Source of the DNA: Trematomus loennbergii
Taxonomy: Eukaryota > Chordata > Actinopteri > Perciformes > Nototheniidae
Reading direction: 5' to 3'
DNA length: 64,000 bases
Assembly (NCBI GenBank): GCA_012861695.1
Contig: JAAOOA010000033.1
Location: forward strand, 23,423,544-23,487,543
Within the stretch, counting starts at the first letter, position 1; each line of letters begins with the position of its first letter. Shown here in pieces: positions 13,401 to 25,819 of this stretch. Under the pieces are notes generated by a model. It searched no databases and was not told the DNA's origin. It saw nothing but the letters and a program-made list of their open reading frames with translations. The translations under genes and the position numbers were made by a program.

Positions 13401-13546
13401 TTACACATGTCAACAGATTACACACAATTGTATTAGGTCAGTTGAAAGCAATAATATTAAGTTAAAATAAAGACATTAGATTCAACTTAATATTATTGCT
13501 TTCAACTGACCTACTGTAATACAATTGTGTGTAATCGGTTGACATA
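13401..13546. repeat. Long hairpin, MITE-like inverted repeat
   Basis: The left arm at about 13401-13463 contains ACACAATTGTATTAGGTCAG and TTGAAAGCAATAATATTAAG. It is mirrored by the right arm at about 13484-13546, with a ~20-base loop, giving a stem of about 60 bp with few mismatches. A related half-copy (GTATTAGGTTAGTTGAAAGC) lies at about 52113-52142, so it belongs to a dispersed family. Confidence 0.75.
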
Positions 13547-15166
13547 ATACATTTAATTAAATTAATTGTTTCATTTTTTTAATGTATCAATAATTAAACA
13601 GAAACCTTACCTCTTTGAAAACGGTCATTTGTATAGAATTTGTAGAGCAAGGAAATGTTTCTGTTTCTTTTTCACCCTGTTCTGCACGGAGAGATTCTCT
13701 GTTCCCTCTCAGCATCTTTGGGGATTCTGCTTTTGAATTGCTATTGATCATAACAAGTACATTTGAGGTCCAGTTTGGGAAGAGATCTTATATATTTGCA
13801 TGTGGGCAGAGTAGCAGTATCTGACTTTCCCACGTGGGTCCAAGCAGTCTTCCTCTCACAGTTTAGACCACAGCAGTCGATGCAGTCTGATGTTTAGTCT
13901 AGCATTTATATAAAAACAAGTCTTGAGGCGATGGAAACAGCTCCATCAGAGACAACATTTGCAAAAAAAGAGACTCAGTGTCAACGTTGTTTCTCCAATC
14001 CCTGGGAAATGTCAAGCAGCCCCTGATATCTTCTCCCCAGGGGCCCCTTACCCCCAGGCTTTAAATCCAACTCCGATAACTTTGAGACAGACGGGAGAAT
14101 GTCATGTATATCTTACATTACAAATGTTCAGCATTTGTGCAACAAAGGCACATTTCTGGCTGAAAGTCAGCCACAGTATTTGTCTATAAGGGGGAAAAAA
14201 TCTATCTTTCATGATTTTATATTCATAAACACACAGCCTCTCTGTCAGTGTCTCTTATGTGTGAAGGGAGTTTTTTAAATTTCTGCTGACTGAGGAGATA
14301 TCACCATGTTGTTCTCCAGAACTACAAAAAAATGCTGACTGTGTAAGAGCAGCCATGACAAGAAATCGGGCCCCCTACTCGAACTGCGCCCATCATTTAA
14401 CGTTCACTTTCTTTTGATCTCAACTGCACATCTGTAAAGTCTTCTGACTGCATCTTTCATGGTTGCTTCCTTCACTCAGTCCAAAATCTGTTAACACACA
14501 CACAGACACTCACACACAGACACTCACACACAGACACTCACACACAGACACTCACACACAGACACTCACACACTCATTGCTCCAAAAAGGACAATCTTTA
14601 AACGCAACCTTTATTTAGATTTCACCTACACATCTGTAAAGATTCATGACTGCATCTTGGATGCCACAAAAATATTTCCACAAACACAAACACAGACTCA
14701 CAGGGTGAAAACAATACCAGCGTCTCTGTCATGGCTTATAATGTGGATTCCTGGACATTAACTCTGTATTGACTCTCCGTTCTCTGCTGCTGCGTGACTC
14801 TGGCAGCTGTGGGAGATAATTCATGGAGTGTGGCTCCTTTGTGTAAACTGTTTCTCCATGCGGTTCTGTTTTCAGCGAGGTCTTCCTAGTTAGAGCGGTT
14901 TATGTGGAATTCTTGATCCTGATGTTGTCCTTGAAATGTTTTTTTCTGGCCTCTAGTTGCTCTTGGCCAGCTTTTAGTCCTGCATAGGAAACCTATTTTG
15001 AGAAAATGTTATCAGGCATGTCCATCTGATCTGGTAAATGCTAGAAGTGGAAAGGTTTTCTTCAAAAACACTGATGTTTGTTCGTTCTCTTTCCAGTAAA
15101 AGCTATATTTTTACAATGATCTGGTGGTAGGCTTCCAGTACTTATGTGCTTACTGTAGGTAGACCA
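13547..15166. other. Intergenic spacer
   Basis: No gene recognised. Contains the 14-bp tandem repeat listed at 14492-14574. Short frames at 13615 and 13923 have no family features. Confidence 0.4.
14492..14574. repeat. 14-bp tandem repeat (CACACACAGACACT)n
   Basis: About five to six head-to-tail copies of a 14-base unit derived from a CA repeat, almost identical between copies. Confidence 0.9.
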
Positions 15167-16803
15167 GGGGCCTCATTTATAAAGGGATATACGCTCAAAA
15201 ATGGCGTACGCCAGTTTCTACGCAATGTTTGCGATTTATAAAATACTAACTCGACGGGAAAATGTGCGGTCCTCCACGCAAACTCTAACCCATGCGTACG
15301 CACTAAGCACAACAACGGGAGAGACGAGAAACAGCGACACCGTTGGCAGAAGGAAGAATGGAGAGAAATATGTGGAAATAATACCATAAAAAATGTTACC
15401 TCTCATTTATCATATATGAGGAATTCATTTTCAAACATTGATTAAAGCCAATCTTAAAATGATTAAACAAACGCCTGTTTGAGACTCCTCAGTGCACACA
15501 AAAACATAACTTGGAGAAATAAATAAATACGGATATGTTATTTAAAACCACCTTGAATATGTTGTGTTAATGTTATGAAATGTTTTCTCATAAATGATGC
15601 GGTAAGCAGGAGGACAGAATTACGTCTAAACTGACGCCGCTTCGCATTTCTCTAGGTTGTAGATACGAGCATGGTTTTATATACTATCACGTTTAATCGT
15701 GTTTATGCCGTTTGCCAAGACTTGATAAGTCGCTCGTAAAACACAGGAGGTATGGAAACTAAGAACACCATATGTGGTAAATTGTACAGCTAATATAACC
15801 AACCCGGTATCACGGCAAGACGTGAACATGTGACGATCTACCATGCTGGGAGACGTGAATATGTCACGGTTTCGTCCCTTCAAACGTGACAGTTCCACGG
15901 TATTGTTAACATGGCCCAACCAGTGGAGAAATACCCGGAAGTGCCAAGCAAATGCTCTACTAAGAATATTGGTCGGTTGTTATTGTCAAAATTAGATGTT
16001 TTTCATTTATTTTTAATCGTCACACTCGATTTCGGCGATTTTCTTGTTGCCCTAGCTGGTCGACACCTCTTTTAGCAGAAACAAAGGCTACATTAATGTA
16101 TTAAATCGATGTTAATCCATGTGGATGTGGAATTAACGATGTGACGTTGTGCGTTTGCGTTGCCAGGCAACAGCTTCGGTGTGCTTGCTTTTCTCTTTGG
16201 AGGTCATCACATAACGGCATTGTAATACACGGTTCGGCTGCATTAAATATGACATATCTGCCATAGTTCTCTATTTATAGAGCCCTGATGAGAAGACTTC
16301 TAGACAAACAGGAAGCACTGCCGCCAAAACTGAAAACGTGACATGGATCATAAATATATCAGCAATTAAACAACATCTTAGATTTCTTTTCACACAATAC
16401 GTCTCCTTGCAGTATCAATACTAATTCGGCTGACTTTTATATTTGATCCAATTGGTAGATAGGCTGTATTTACACCTAACGGTGCACAGCTGATAGAAAG
16501 GCACATCTAGTGGTTAAAGCACGTTATTGCATTTTATTATTTTTCACAAAATGAAACCATCAATAGCAAAAAGAATTAACTGTCATTAGTAAACCACTCA
16601 AATGAAAAGATCATAAGTGGTTTTGTTTTACATATATTTTAAGGATAATAATAGCAATGTAACACTGTCTATGACACTTACTGTATAACACTGATTTGAA
16701 AAACATACAGAAAAAACGAATTCACTGCCCTTAATAAAGTATTTAAATATACATTTCAGGTGTGCTGTTTTGTTTAGATCATTAACATCTGGAGCTCTTT
16801 TAA

Positions 16804-17939
16804 CCTGTTAAGCCCTGAGCCTGTTTTCAGGTCTCAGGCTAGAAAATGACATTCCCAGAACAAATGACCATATCTTCCCTTCTAAAAGGGTTAAATTAAT
16901 AATCTTTTCCTCAAAGTAATGATAAACCTGTGAGTTGGATGTAGAAGAGTCAGAACAATATAGATGTTTTTTATTTTAATGAAAATTCAGATTGAACATA
17001 GTAAAAAACTGTAAATTATAGTGTCCGTCCAAAAGTTCTTTTTACTTATAGTGAAAACTACCCTTGGATGATGGTAAGGTAGACTAAAAGCATTAGGAAT
17101 CCAAAGTACAACATATAATAAGTACCCTGTATCAAGACTGATGCAAAACAAGTGACATTTGACCTTTTTAGAGCGGTTTAGCAAAAATAACTCCACCTCT
17201 GAGGTGATTTGGGTGGAAATGGGTTTTGGTGATTGACATCTCTTTATGACCGTTAGAGCCAATAGAATCGAAGAGGAATCTCCCCACTCACTTACATTGT
17301 ACAACAAAAAGGTGGGGGCTTCGCGCATTCAGAATTGCATCAGAGCGAACCTATACTGTAGCTCTGACATCTAGAAACGGAAAAGCTGTTTTATTGTTCA
17401 TGGATTATCAGAAATCATTTCAAAGGGACACAGACACATTGGATTAACCTATGGATTAACTTCAGCAGCGTTTTTATCGTTTTAATGCCATTGAAGACCA
17501 CTTTGGACCAGACTACGACACAAGGTACACCATGTTAGCATTTTTAGCTACCTAGCGCCACATGTTTTGATGTCTGTTTTTGTTTATAAAATCGCGATTT
17601 CGTATAATTGAGTGATAATGAGGGTACCCTTCGATTCTGTGTCATCTCACGATGTGAAACGATGGCATGGATGTGCAGAAAAGATAAATAATAAGGTTTT
17701 GTGAGTGATTTTCGGTGCAGTAATCTGTTAGCATGTTTTGCTCGTTGCTAATTCAGAGGCTCAGCGTTAGCATTGTGTTTTTTTTTTTTTTAAATAAATT
17801 AAAAAGATCAGTTAGATGAGTTTCTTCCCGTTACATGGATATAAAACATTCATAGTTTATTAAATGAACATGCCCTCAGACACTGTTTCCTGCAAGATGT
17901 TGCGGCAGTGCCCGGTACCGGGTTTCTCGGGCTTAACAG
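16804..17939 (+). mobile_element. 1.14-kb TTAA-flanked element, copy 1
   Basis: The termini are CCTGTTAAGCCCTGAGC on the left and GGGCTTAACAG on the right, with TTAA on both sides (16800-16803 and 17940-17943). A related copy in opposite orientation is at 18300-19443. The frame at 16987-17328 lies inside and has no transposase features. The TTAA target and CCTGTTAAG ends suggest a piggyBac-like non-autonomous element. Confidence 0.75.
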
Positions 17940-18299
17940 TTAATGTCCTTTTTGATTATTGTTACACCAGGTCTTGTCAAAACCTTTATTCCATATTCAA
18001 TATCCATTACTAAACAAAACAGCAATTTTACTCCACTACAATTCAGAGGTTAACCTGGTATATTTACTCCACTACATTTATTTTAGTTAATTGCAGATTC
18101 TGATTAATGATGTGAAATATAAACAACCCTTAAATCAGATTTTAGTTACACCTGAGTAAAATTCAGGGAAAGGTGATTGTCAAGTGCCAACAATCAGGAG
18201 AGATATTTGATAGTTGCTGCTTGAGAAGACTAAACATTTATCTGCAGATCCCTATAAAGTATATTCATTACTCGTTATTCTCTACTAATAGTTCATTAA

Positions 18300-19443
18300 C
18301 CTGTTACGCACGGCCCCCCCGGACCCGGGCGGATAAACGCGTCATTTGCAGGAAACAAGGAATCTTAATATTTAATAAAACTATGAATGTTTTATATCCA
18401 TGTAACGGGAAGAAACTCAGCTAACTGATCTTTTTAATTTTTTTTATCCCAAAAAAACCCACAATGCTAGCACTCAGCCTCTGAATTAGCCACGAGCGAA
18501 AAAATGTAACCTAAAACGGCACTTAAACTCACTCTAACTCCTTATTACTTATCCTAGATGCACAGCCAACCACTCGTTTTTGGTGTCCTGGAGACACTGA
18601 ATCTAGTGGTGCCCTCCTCAACACTCAGTGATAAACATTTGCGACGCTATAAACGAAAGCGTACATCATAACATGTGGAGCTAAGTAGCTAGAAACGCTA
18701 ACATGGCTTACCTTGGTCAAAACTGGTCTTCAATGGCATTAAAACGATAAAAAACGATGCTGCAGTTAATCCATAGGTTCATCCAATGTATCTGTGCCCT
18801 CTTTGAAATTATTTCTGATAATCCATAAGCAATAAAACTGCTTTTTAGTTTCCAAATTCCAGAGGGAGAGATCCCTCCACTCTGCTTTAATTTTCACCTT
18901 TTCTCTTTACAATGAGTGTGTATGTGGGCCTCCCCCTTCGATTCTATTGGCTCTAACGGTCAGAAAGGTGTGTCAACCATCAAAATCGAGCAAGGGGGGC
19001 CAGAGATATAGAAAAAAAAACCATTTTCACCCAAATCACCTCAGAGGTGGGGTGGTTTTGGCTAAACCTCTCTAAAAGGTCAAATGTCACTTGTTTTGCA
19101 TCAATCTTGATACAGGGTACTTATTATATGTTGTACTTTGGATTCCTAAAGCTTTTAGTCTACTAACCCATCATCCAAGGGTAGTTTTCACTATCTGTAA
19201 AAAATAATTTTTGGACGGACACTATAATTTACAGTTTTTTACTATGTAAAATCTGAATTTTATTTAAAAATAAAAAACATTTATATTGATTCTGACACTT
19301 CTACATCCAACTCACAGATGTAACCTTGCTTTGATGAAAGAAATTATTCATATAACCCTTTTAGAAGTTAAGTTGTAGTCATTTGTTTTGGGCATGTCAT
19401 TTTCGAGCCTGAAACATGAAAAACAGGCTAGGTGCTTAACAGG
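18300..19443 (-). mobile_element. 1.14-kb TTAA-flanked element, copy 2 (inverted)
   Basis: The ends are CCTGTTACGCACGG on the left and, from the other strand on the right, CCTGTTAAGCACCTAGCC. TTAA lies at 18296-18299 and 19444-19447. Much of copy 1 is matched in reverse order, for example the GGACGGACACTATAATTTAC block near 19213 against the GTCCGTCC block near 17022. A relative of the host element near 49200-49290 shows the same flanks without this insertion. Confidence 0.8.
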
Positions 19444-21332
19444 TTAAAGACTGTATATAATGGCTATTTTGCATATCCCTTTCAAGATTTCAAGATTTTC
19501 TAAGGTTCATTGACATATCATATACACAACTAATTCAATAACGTGATTTAACCACGAGGCGGTGCACACAAGGTACACACAGCCATAATAACTTTGTATT
19601 ATTATTATTTCAGGTCTCCCTTGAAAAAGAGATCGTTGATCTCAATAAAGGCTACAAACAAACAAACATTATTAGTGTAGGACACTTGTGTATGTATAAC
19701 ATCTGAAGATGTGTAGTTTTATTCATGTTTTCACATAATTGTACAGGATATTGCTATATTATTTCACATGTTTTACTTCTAATATCTGATTTGTAAAACA
19801 TCACAGACAGAAAGGTATATTCGTCATTTAACAGTAAGCTATTGAAATTGTGAATCCATAGATGTGTCTCCCATCACCCAAATCCCCTGACTATTCTCTC
19901 AACTCAGTATTTACATTCTTATATTCAAAGAAATCAGTAATATCTTTAAAAACTACAAGTCCTTTTATATCAGCTGTGCACTGTTATGGTGTAAATATAA
20001 CCTATCTACCAATTGGATCAAATATAAAAGTCAGCCGAATTAGTATTGATACTGCAAGGAGACGTATTGTGTGAAAAGAAATGTAAGATGTTGTTTAATT
20101 GCTGATATATTTATGATCCACGTCACGTTTTCAGTTTTGGGGGCAGTGCTTCCTGTTTGTCCAGAAGTCTTCTCATCAGGGCTCTATGAATACAGAACTA
20201 TGGCAGATATGTAATATTTAGTGCAGCCGAACGTGTATTACAATGCCGTTATGTGATGACTTTCAAAGAGAAAGCAAGCACACCGAAGCTGTTGCTGGCA
20301 ACGTAATCGCACAACGTCACGTCCGTTAATTCCACATCCACATGGATTAACATCGATTTAATACATTAATGTAGCCTTTGTTTCTGCTAAAAGAGGTGTC
20401 TACCAGCTAGGGCAACAAGAAAATCGGCGAAATCGAGTGTGACGATTAAAAAATAAATTAAAAACATCTAATTTGACAATAAAAAACGACCAATAGTCTT
20501 GGTAGAGCATTTGCTAGGCACTTTCGGGTATTTCTCCACTGGTTGGGCCATGTTAACAATACCGTGTAACTGTCACGTTTGAAGGGACGAAACCGTGACA
20601 TATTCACATCCCAGCATGGTAGATCGTCACATGTTCACGTCTTGCAGTGATACCGGGTTGAATATAACACAACACATTTAGTTAGTTGTATTTCCTTTAG
20701 GTGGATTATGGATAGTTGCTGATCGAAAGCTGGAACACAAACCACCAAAAAAAAATAAAAATTCAGATCCAGTCGTCATGACTCCACTCCGGAGGGATTC
20801 CCCGATCATTTCTTAGAGTTTCTCATCAAGGGGGGTCTCCTGTCCCGGTACAAACACACTGCCTGAGGAAGGTTATGTGTATTTTTTTTGTCATTAACTT
20901 TTTTCAGACCACTTATTTATTTATTTTGGTGACGATCCGACCTCCATGCTGCTACTCTGGTTCAAACTGCATCCACCAAACAATATGATTTATCTCCACC
21001 TCCCCAAAATAACCAAAATCTGACACGGTGTGAGATGTTTTTTAGCTGTGCTGTCGTCATTTCCTGCGATCTTCTTCATGCAGTCAGTCAGAATGAATGA
21101 ATGAATGGGCGTTTCTTTGACTATTATAGGCAAATATGGGCGTTACGTGAAGCCCGCAAAAGCTGCGCTGCATTTCGAGTCGATTGTGATTTATAAAGGG
21201 AAACAGGCGTAGGCACGCAATGTTTTGTGAATCGGAAAATGTCAGAAAATGTCTGTACCTATTTTTTTGCTTTGTACTACGTAAGCAACCTTCTCACGTG
21301 AATCCTACGCAAGGCGTTATAAATGAGGCCCC

Positions 21333-22659
21333 AGGTGTTTGTCAAAGTCAAAGATGGTTCCTTGGTATTCCAGGTCCTTCAAAGTCGGGACTCTTCCTTA
21401 TAATCAAACAACACTCATTGGAGCAGTACTGTGGAGTGTGCTGCTATGTGGGGAAAATGGATGGTGTTTCGTTTTTTTCTTTCAGTGGAAGAAATGGTTG
21501 CAGGAAATGGCACTTGGAGCAGGGAAAGAATCATCACCATTTAAACTGCCTGGTTGTGCAGCGGACTCAGCTAAGTTCAAGTGAAGGCGGAGGATCATCT
21601 AGAATGATGATTCTCCAGAGCAGTCAATGTATAAGATCATATATCAAACGCTTCGTTCAAAGGTTCGGTCAGATCATAGAAGTGTTACATGTCACTACTT
21701 AAGTTGTTTGTTGTTGACCAAACCTGTGACCGCAAGCCAGCAATTACCTCAGACTCACAATGCTAAAACAGGCAAAACACACATGTGACTGGTGTAGTGC
21801 TGTTGGTGGTCGTTTTCATCTAAATGTGGCCTTCGCAATAATTGAAAGGGACTGCAATGTATGCAACAGCTTACAGCTGATGTGCACTGGTTCCACATAA
21901 ACAACTTCCAGTTCACAGTTTGATACATTTCATTGCATGCATATGTTCACATTGCTGGTGGAATGAAATGTTACTTTTGGTGTGCGGCTGCTCACATCAA
22001 CACACCAACAGATACAGTATTTCTCTGGAGCGTAGCTTTTGAGGTTAAGTCTTCATTTATTTGTCATTTTACCACATAGGGTTGCATGACGATGAAAGCT
22101 GCAGCCCCATCATAAACACACAACGAACATGTATACAGGATCAAATATAAAATAAAAGACACCTCATAGTCCTGCCCGTCCTGCCCGTCCTGCCCGTCCT
22201 CCCGGACCCCAGAACATCCACCTAAAGTTTCCTGCTGCGCTGCTCCTCAGTGCCCAGGCCATCCATCTGTTAGTTCCCCTTAAATCCTGTCAACGTGATT
22301 CAAACTGCAGTTGGTCAGCACAACTTTGTGTCTGCCTGTCCTCAGCTATGTGATGGCTTGATTAGAGCTTGGACTCAATGTTTGGCTAAAACTGTTGGTT
22401 CTATAATGAAATATTAAACTTAAATGACAGCTTACCTGACTGATGAAATCAACTCAAGAATATCAGACATATTCTAAATGCTAAAGTTGGGGAATAGGAA
22501 ATCACAATGAGTTGGAGGGGCTTATCCAGGCAGGGGAGTGTTATGGCCGTATTCACAGCTTCCTCCCTATCTCTCACCAACTTCCAACTAAGGCTCCAGT
22601 GGGGACCTTGCTCCCTGCGTGTGCCTCTCCACCTCTGTTTCTTACTCTCTTACTTGCTA
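21333..22659. other. Intergenic spacer
   Basis: No gene recognised. The frame at 21220-21702 begins in the transposon end and matches nothing known. A short 9-bp tandem repeat (CTGCCCGTC) is at about 22172-22203. Confidence 0.4.
22172..22203. repeat. 9-bp tandem repeat (CTGCCCGTC)n
   Basis: Three to four head-to-tail units of CTGCCCGTC, the last one diverged to CTCCCGG. Confidence 0.8.
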
Positions 22660-23320
22660 CCCTTTTCCCTTAACCTATCCTAAGGGAGTGCTTGTTCTTC
22701 CTTCTGTCTGTTGTGTCTGTGTAACCCAGCCAAATTGTTCTTTTTGTGTCTATATCGACGCCGGGATCCGGAGTCGAGACTGATCCTCTTGCTGTGGTCC
22801 TGTGCCCTGGATCCTCTATCCTGAGTTCTGGATTAAGTGTGGACTTCGGGTCGTGGCTGGGCCTGTCTCTGCGGTCCTGCCTGGGTCTCGTCATGCTGCT
22901 TCCCTGATGGCTCCCACAGGATTGTTGACATCCTCGTGGATTCATCTTCTTATTATAGACACATGCATTTCCAAACATTTGGTCTACCTATGTTGTAAAT
23001 GTATTATCTCTTCGATTTACACACAGCATCTATTGCACGTGTGTCCGTCCTGGGAGAGGGATCCCTCCTCTGTTGCTCTCCCTGAGGTTTCTCCCATGTT
23101 CCCCTTTAAACTGTGGGTTTTTCTCTGGAAGTTTTTCCTTGTACGATGTGAGAGTCTAAGGACAGAGGATGTCGTATTTACATACTGATACTCTGTACAA
23201 ACTGTGCTGTTGTTTGTTGTAAAGTGTCTTTACTGTAGGGTATTTTTGTTATATGTACAGCACTTTGGCTCGACCAAAAATCGTTTAAAAATGTGCTATA
23301 TAAATAAAACTTGATTTGAT
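22660..23320 (+). mobile_element. L2-type LINE 3' end fragment
   Basis: The sequence matches, in opposite orientation, the 3' untranslated part of the LINE at 47157-49025. Shared blocks include CTGGGAGAGGGATCCCTCCT, CCCCTTTAAACTGTGGGTTT and TGTAAATGTATTATCTC. It ends with TGTGCTATATAAATAAA and a TTGATTTGATT tail, the usual end of fish L2 elements. The frames at 22670-22978 and 22802-23188 lie within it and are not genes. Confidence 0.75.
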
Positions 23321-25203
23321 TTATTTGTTTTTGTTGAGTGCAAACCTAATATTTAAGAAAAGTGGTTCCTGATTCAACAGTGTTCTTTTAAGAATCTTAT
23401 CACTAGAATAGAGAACATATTGTTCTCATTTTTACTCAAGATCTTTTTTTCGAGATACAGTAGTTATGGACATACCAAGTCACCAACGGTACAAATCCCA
23501 GTATTCATTATAAAACTGTGCATCTGGGGATCTGTGAGTAATGTGTAGTGAGGAGTCAACACACTCTTTGGAATATGAATACTAAACTTCATGTAAACAT
23601 TATCACCATGAGGGACTGGACCTCATACCAGTGGTGTGTGTTGCTCTGCTGCCCTCTAGAGGCCAGTGGCTGTAATCACATGGTCACTTGGTAACTTGAT
23701 TGGGTCAAATGATGTTATATTGCTTTCTGTTGTGAGGGCACCTGCATGTAAAGTAATGTGAGTGTTGTTGTTGCAATGTAGTGTAACCTTGCTGTGCCTC
23801 TCAGGGTTTTTTTTGTTATCATCTATGTGCTGTCAAGTAGCTAGCAAGGTTTCATACTTCAGCTTGTCATGCTGACCAATGCAAACCCATGTATCCAGAG
23901 TGAAGAGTCCCTCATATAATCAACTTTCACATAAATGCAAATGCAGTGTAGTACATTAGCACACCAGACTGACCTGGCCATAAAGAAAGGTGCAAATAGA
24001 CCTAGGGTTATCACTAAACATAATAAAACACATTCCACGTTGGTCTTTCTTTTTATTATACAATTCTCAACAACCTGTGGCTTCAACCGTCAATCAGCTA
24101 TGTCAATAGCTGCATGTACCATTTAATAATATTTGTTTTCATAATCAGGAATCCTCACCAAATTGAACAAAGAAGGACATGATGGAAATGCATTTGTGAA
24201 AAACTAAACTGGAATAATTTGGGAACCTCAGGATTTGAAAATATATTGTTTGGGGATAAGAAGCACATAAAACAACTTGGCTTAACATTAACACTAAGTT
24301 CTCAACCAACATTCATATCATCTTTTTTCTCTTTTTTGAATAGGGGTGGACCATAATTCACATTTAAGTGACTTCCCTGTATGATTTTTATTATTTTTAA
24401 GGGACACATGTATCCAATTGTATCCATATTTTGAGGGTTCAGTCAGGGGGATTGTTTTTACCACTGGAACAATCTTCATAAAGTACTCCTTTTAAAAACA
24501 CCCACAAAGGCCACTACAACAACAACTGCTAGCATTTAGTAAGCTTGCCTCGATGGTAATCATCTTGTGCCTTTGCTTCTGGGATTTGAATCAGAAAGTA
24601 AAAAGTCCTGGTTGTTTTTGTCTCTGGTTGGGCCATGCAGGACCAGCAAACGACAGCAGTTAACCACATATCAGATTATTTTAAACTAGAGTTATCAATC
24701 CAAATTTCACAGTACTGGAATCAGCTTGAAATGGGCCTTATTTAGCTCACATCGTTTTATGCAGTTATCGCAACTTTCCCAAATGGTTTCAAACATGCAG
24801 AGGTTACATTTTACAAGGGTCACAGCCAGCTCAGTGCTATCAGCCCTATGAGCCCTTATGGCAGGGTGGGGCAGCTTCCAAGTGGGTGGGGGAGGTCGGA
24901 GGGGTCAGCCGGGAGAGACACAGTTGACTCTGGGATGGTCCAATAGAAGACTTCCTCACAGCCGTGCTGCAACAGTGGACATTAAAACACAGAAGAAAGA
25001 AATCCAGTTGAATCCAGTGTTTGTTGCACTGATGCTTCTCTAATAGTGGCAACACAATAAGATGACTGGACAAAATGTCTTTGAAAGACTGGATTGTCCT
25101 TTTCTCTGTCAGTGTAAATCCAAAATATTGTAAGAATTAACCAAGAATTGCCATCATTTTGACCCTGACAGATGAATGTGTAAGAGATGATGGTGCTCTG
25201 GTC
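23321..25203. other. Intergenic spacer downstream of the LBH-like gene
   Basis: No further exon recognised. The paired frames at 24846-25073 and 24858-25043 come from a G-rich tract (GTGGGTGGGGGAGGTCGG) and show no family features. This stretch should hold the 3' UTR of the minus-strand LBH-like gene. Confidence 0.4.
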
Positions 25204-25440
25204 TTACCGTTCTTCCATCCCTTTGTCCTCCTGCGCTCCACCAGGGGAGTCTTCTGTGTGATCTGCACTGTGGTCCCCCTCCTCTTCCTCTAAGTTGTTG
25301 GCCAGGCGCTCTACGCTCTCCGGCAGCCTGTGCTCTATGGACTCCACAACTATAGAGGGAAGACGCTCCCTTCGGTAAATAATACCCTCAGGCAAGGAGC
25401 TGGAATCTGGATCCTCATTGGTGTTGGCTTCAGGGAAGAT
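25204..25440 (-). CDS. LBH-like gene, terminal coding exon
   Basis: The acceptor reads CCTCCCTGGACCAG on the minus strand, and the exon begins ATCTTCCCTGAAGCC (IFPEA). It is 237 bases, 78 codons plus TAA. It contains the LPSIVVE core at about protein residues 40-46 and the acidic tail. The frame is unbroken. Confidence 0.8.
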   Translation of the reverse strand: MFPEANTNEDPDSSSLPEGIIYRRERLPSIVVESIEHRLPESVERLANNLEEEEGDHSADHTEDSPGGAQEDKGMEER

Positions 25441-25819
25441 CTGGTCCAGGGAGGAGATGTTGATTTATAAACTACTTGGAATGAACTTGATATTAATTAT
25501 ATAAGAAATGGCTGATGATTACGGAATTTAAAAAAACAACACTAACTTACTAACAAAAAATAACCAACTTTTGAGACACTGCTATTGTCTAGCAGTCACG
25601 TCCCATTATTATTAAGGAACAACCTGGTAACATTAAAGGAAATGTGTGCAATTGTACTGAGATGTTATCATTTAAACCACTCATTTAGATTTTAAGTGAT
25701 GATATTTACCAGAAAATGGGAGTTCACTGCATTAGAGTGAAGTCAAAGACCCTTGTGTAAAGGTGTGTGTGTACCTGGTAGACTTTGCTCGCTCTTCTCT
25801 CAGCTGGTCTGTCGTCCAT
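25204..25819 (-). CDS. LBH-domain protein (limb-bud-and-heart family)
   Basis: Two coding exons on the minus strand join in phase 0 to a predicted 93-residue protein. LBH proteins are small acidic nuclear cofactors linked to heart, limb and Wnt-responsive gene control. The hallmark is the junction VYQ|IFPE followed by RRERLPSIVVE, matching YQIFPDPSDF and DRLPSIVVE of LBH at the same spacing. The C-terminal half is strongly acidic (NNLEEEEGDHS and beyond), also as in LBH. Residues 1-15 come from the first coding exon and 16-93 from the second. LBH itself is about 105 residues, so the size fits. The stop TAA overlaps a donor-like CG|GTAAGA, so a longer spliced form cannot be excluded. The gene lies between dact3 and dmpk on the opposite strand. 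Whether it is lbh, an lbh-like paralogue or LBHD2 cannot be decided here. Confidence 0.78.
25775..25819 (-). CDS. LBH-like gene, first coding exon
   Basis: From ATG at 25819 it encodes MDDRPAERRASKVYQ and ends at a donor CAG|GTAC. An upstream acceptor (CACTCTAG) sits 17 bases before the ATG. An ATG in the 5' exon would meet a stop after splicing, so this ATG is the likely start. The exon ends exactly where the YQ|IFP junction of LBH genes is expected. Confidence 0.7.

Larger units (their letters stand above)
15800..20660. mobile_element. 4.9-kb long-inverted-repeat element with 8-bp target duplication
   Basis: It starts CAACCCGGTATCACGGCAAG and ends with the complement, CAACCCGGTATCACTGCAAG read inward. 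AATATAAC flanks both sides (15792-15799 and 20661-20668). The inverted arms extend several hundred bases each, covering about 15800-16500 and 19960-20660. They include the shared block near 16400 with CGTCTCCTTGCAGTATCAAT, mirrored near 20050. Two TTAA-type elements are inserted between the arms. Long arms with a 7-9 bp duplication resemble Mutator-like or foldback elements. No transposase remains, so the class is tentative. A relative with the same termini is at 45419-50837. Confidence 0.75.
15167..21332. mobile_element. Outer inverted-repeat element, split by a later insertion
   Basis: The left end begins GGGGCCTCATTTATAAAGG; the right end, read on the other strand, begins GGGGCCTCATTTATAACGC. 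The element's own sequence is about 15167-15799 plus 20669-21332, roughly 1.3 kb. It is rich in CGTACGCC/CTACGCAA-type motifs near both ends. The 4.9-kb long-TIR element at 15800-20660 is inserted in the middle with a clear target duplication. There is no transposase ORF, and the superfamily is not assigned. Confidence 0.65.

Noticed and set aside
22670..23188. Two overlapping ~100-128-codon frames
   Set aside because: They lie in an L2 3' UTR that recurs in reverse at 47157-47760.
24846..25073. Further exon of the LBH-like gene
   Set aside because: The translated sequence is unlike LBH C-termini and the TAA at 25204 already gives a normal-sized protein.
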